Assembly (NCBI GenBank): GCA_016778985.1
Contig: JADHOM010000022.1
Location: 1-36,259 of the forward strand
Reading direction: 5' to 3'
Length of the DNA stretch: 36,259 nt
DNA from: Alphaproteobacteria bacterium
GTDB lineage: Bacteria > Pseudomonadota > Alphaproteobacteria > Puniceispirillales > UBA1172
A model generated the notes under the pieces. It did not search any database, had not been told where the DNA came from, and saw only the letters and a program-made list of their open reading frames with translations. The position numbers and the translations under genes were made by a program. Of this stretch, positions 35,020-36,259 are shown one piece after another (positions within the stretch are counted from its first letter, which is position 1; each line of letters begins with the position of its first letter).

Positions 35020-36003
35020 ATGCTTAACGCATTAAATATAGCTCCCCCTGATGATGGCTTCGCCGTAAGGGTTAGCCATCTCAACAAAACCTATCAAGGC
35101 AAAACAGGTGCAAACCAAGCCCTGCGTGATGTATCGCTAAATATTAAAGCAGGCAGTATTTTTGGTCTGCTTGGCCCGAATGGCGCGGGCAAATCGACCT
35201 TGATTAATATTCTGGCTGGAACGGTGATCAAATCTGCAGGGTATGTTGAGGTCTGGGGGACAGACCTAGACACTAACGCCCGGCAGGTGCGATCAAATAT
35301 TGGGGTTGTGCCGCAGGAATTGAATATTGATGCGTTTTTTACCCCGCGTGAGACGCTGGAAATGCAGGCTGGCATGTTTGGCGTTCCGGCGAGAGAGCGG
35401 CGCAGTGATGATATTCTGGAGCTTATTGGGCTGACCGATAAGGCCAATGCCTATGCGCGGACATTATCAGGCGGCATGCGGCGGCGGCTCTTGGTCGGCA
35501 AGGCGATGGTGCATCAGCCGCCTATTCTGGTGCTGGATGAGCCAACCGCAGGCGTTGATGTGATGTTGCGGCAACGGCTGTGGAGCATGATTAAGACGCT
35601 TAACAATGCTGGCGTCACCATTGTGTTAACGACACATTATCTGGAAGAAGCTGAGAGTTTATGTGAGGAGATTGCCATATTAAATCACGGGCAAGTGATC
35701 ACCCAGGCGCGAACAGTGGATTTACTGTCAGGGGCTGGTACACGGCAGATGATCATCACACTGTCGGCGATAACCGCGAATGATGTCGAAAAGGTCAGGG
35801 CAGAATGGCGGCGGCTACACCCAAATCTAGCGACGCCAGATATGACGCTGGAGGGGCGGCAATTGCATCTGCGTTATGATCCAAAACTGGTGATGGCAGG
35901 CGCCATTATAATGACCGTGGGGGCGGCCGGATTAACGGTCGAGGATATCAGCACCAGAGAACCTGATCTGGAAGACGTGTTTTTAGCGCTGACCCAAAAT
36001 TAA
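35020..36003 (+). CDS. ABC transporter ATP-binding protein (ABC-2 type)
   Basis: This 327-residue ATPase is of the multidrug/ABC-2 export type. Walker A GPNGAGKST, Q-loop VPQE, signature LSGGMRRRL, Walker B ILVLDEPT and H-loop TTHYLEEAE are all present in order. A C-terminal extension (about 240-327) ends in EDISTREPDLEDVFLALT, as in CcmA/NatA-like exporters. GAGGA 4 nt before the ATG supports the start. An ABC-2 permease is usually encoded next to such a gene, but the following 200 bp hold only a tandem repeat and a tRNA gene, so the partner is elsewhere. Confidence 0.9.
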   Translation: MLNALNIAPPDDGFAVRVSHLNKTYQGKTGANQALRDVSLNIKAGSIFGLLGPNGAGKSTLINILAGTVIKSAGYVEVWGTDLDTNARQVRSNIGVVPQELNIDAFFTPRETLEMQAGMFGVPARERRSDDILELIGLTDKANAYARTLSGGMRRRLLVGKAMVHQPPILVLDEPTAGVDVMLRQRLWSMIKTLNNAGVTIVLTTHYLEEAESLCEEIAILNHGQVITQARTVDLLSGAGTRQMIITLSAITANDVEKVRAEWRRLHPNLATPDMTLEGRQLHLRYDPKLVMAGAIIMTVGAAGLTVEDISTREPDLEDVFLALTQN

Positions 36004-36009
36004 GGCCAC

Positions 36010-36049
36010 GAGATAGCTTGAGATAACACGAGATAACACGAGATAGAAG
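36010..36049. repeat. 10-bp tandem repeat
   Basis: GAGATA recurs every 10 bp at 36010, 36020, 36030 and 36040. The two inner copies are identical (GAGATAACAC) and the outer two vary in their last four bases. It lies just after the ABC ATPase stop and does not code for a protein. Confidence 0.7.
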
Positions 36050-36210
36050 AGCGGCAGATGTCGAGGGTGCGGATTTAAGGTTTCAGGCGAGGATGTGTTG
36101 ATTTAATGCGGTGGTAGGTCTGGTAAACGAAAGGACCTTAAGCGGCGGTGAGTAAAGAGCTTTATTTTGGCTAGTTTTCTTTTTGCCGCAATATGCTATA
36201 ACGAGGTTAG

Positions 36211-36259
<49 letters not shown>

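Overview
The window is a gene-dense stretch of about 46% G+C (estimated by eye) from an alphaproteobacterium. Two things point to that group. From 8.4 to 31 kb the genes follow a familiar alphaproteobacterial backbone: a FYDLN/TIGR02300-type zinc ribbon gene, aroA, cmk, rpsA, ihfB, lapA, trpFBA, accD, folC, trxA, addAB, tsaE, ahcY, rapZ and chvGI. AroA also resembles the class II (CP4-like) enzymes common in alphaproteobacteria. Gaps are very short and several genes overlap, which suggests a compact marine lineage such as SAR116/Puniceispirillales. The lineage is an inference that needs a phylogeny.

Layout. 0-2.3 kb: a seven-copy 15-bp minisatellite in gene-free DNA, an EamA/DMT transporter and a VOC-fold protein. 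2.3-6.3 kb is the most accessory-looking part. It holds a secreted protein with three Ig-like repeats, an unrecognised 99-residue protein behind a promoter-operator-like site, and a SiaA-SiaB-SiaC partner-switch module (PP2C phosphatase, kinase and DUF1987 target) with no diguanylate cyclase SiaD nearby. 6.5-8.3 kb: a PlsC-like acyltransferase, thiamine pyrophosphokinase and tRNA-Ala(GGC).

8.4-18.6 kb: the zinc ribbon gene diverges from aroA-cmk. rpsA follows as its own unit with a structured leader, a TTG start and a strong terminator. Next comes one probable operon, ihfB-lapA-trpF-trpB-trpA-accD-folC. 18.6-31 kb lies on the minus strand: addB-addA-trxA (double-strand break repair plus thioredoxin), ahcY-tsaE, and chvI-chvG-rapZ. 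Cassettes often found between these genes elsewhere (hprK, manX, ptsH; amgK-murU) are missing, and the RapZ P-loop has lost its lysine. 31.1-36.3 kb: a split-barrel flavin/heme-type protein, a zf-CHCC protein with a His-Glu tail upstream of polA, an ABC ATPase without its permease in view, and the 5' part of tRNA-Arg(CCG).

The best candidate for an unusual system is 2.3-6.3 kb: a reduced Sia phospho-switch beside a secreted repeat protein, possibly a surface or aggregation control locus. No phage, IS element or CRISPR array was seen.
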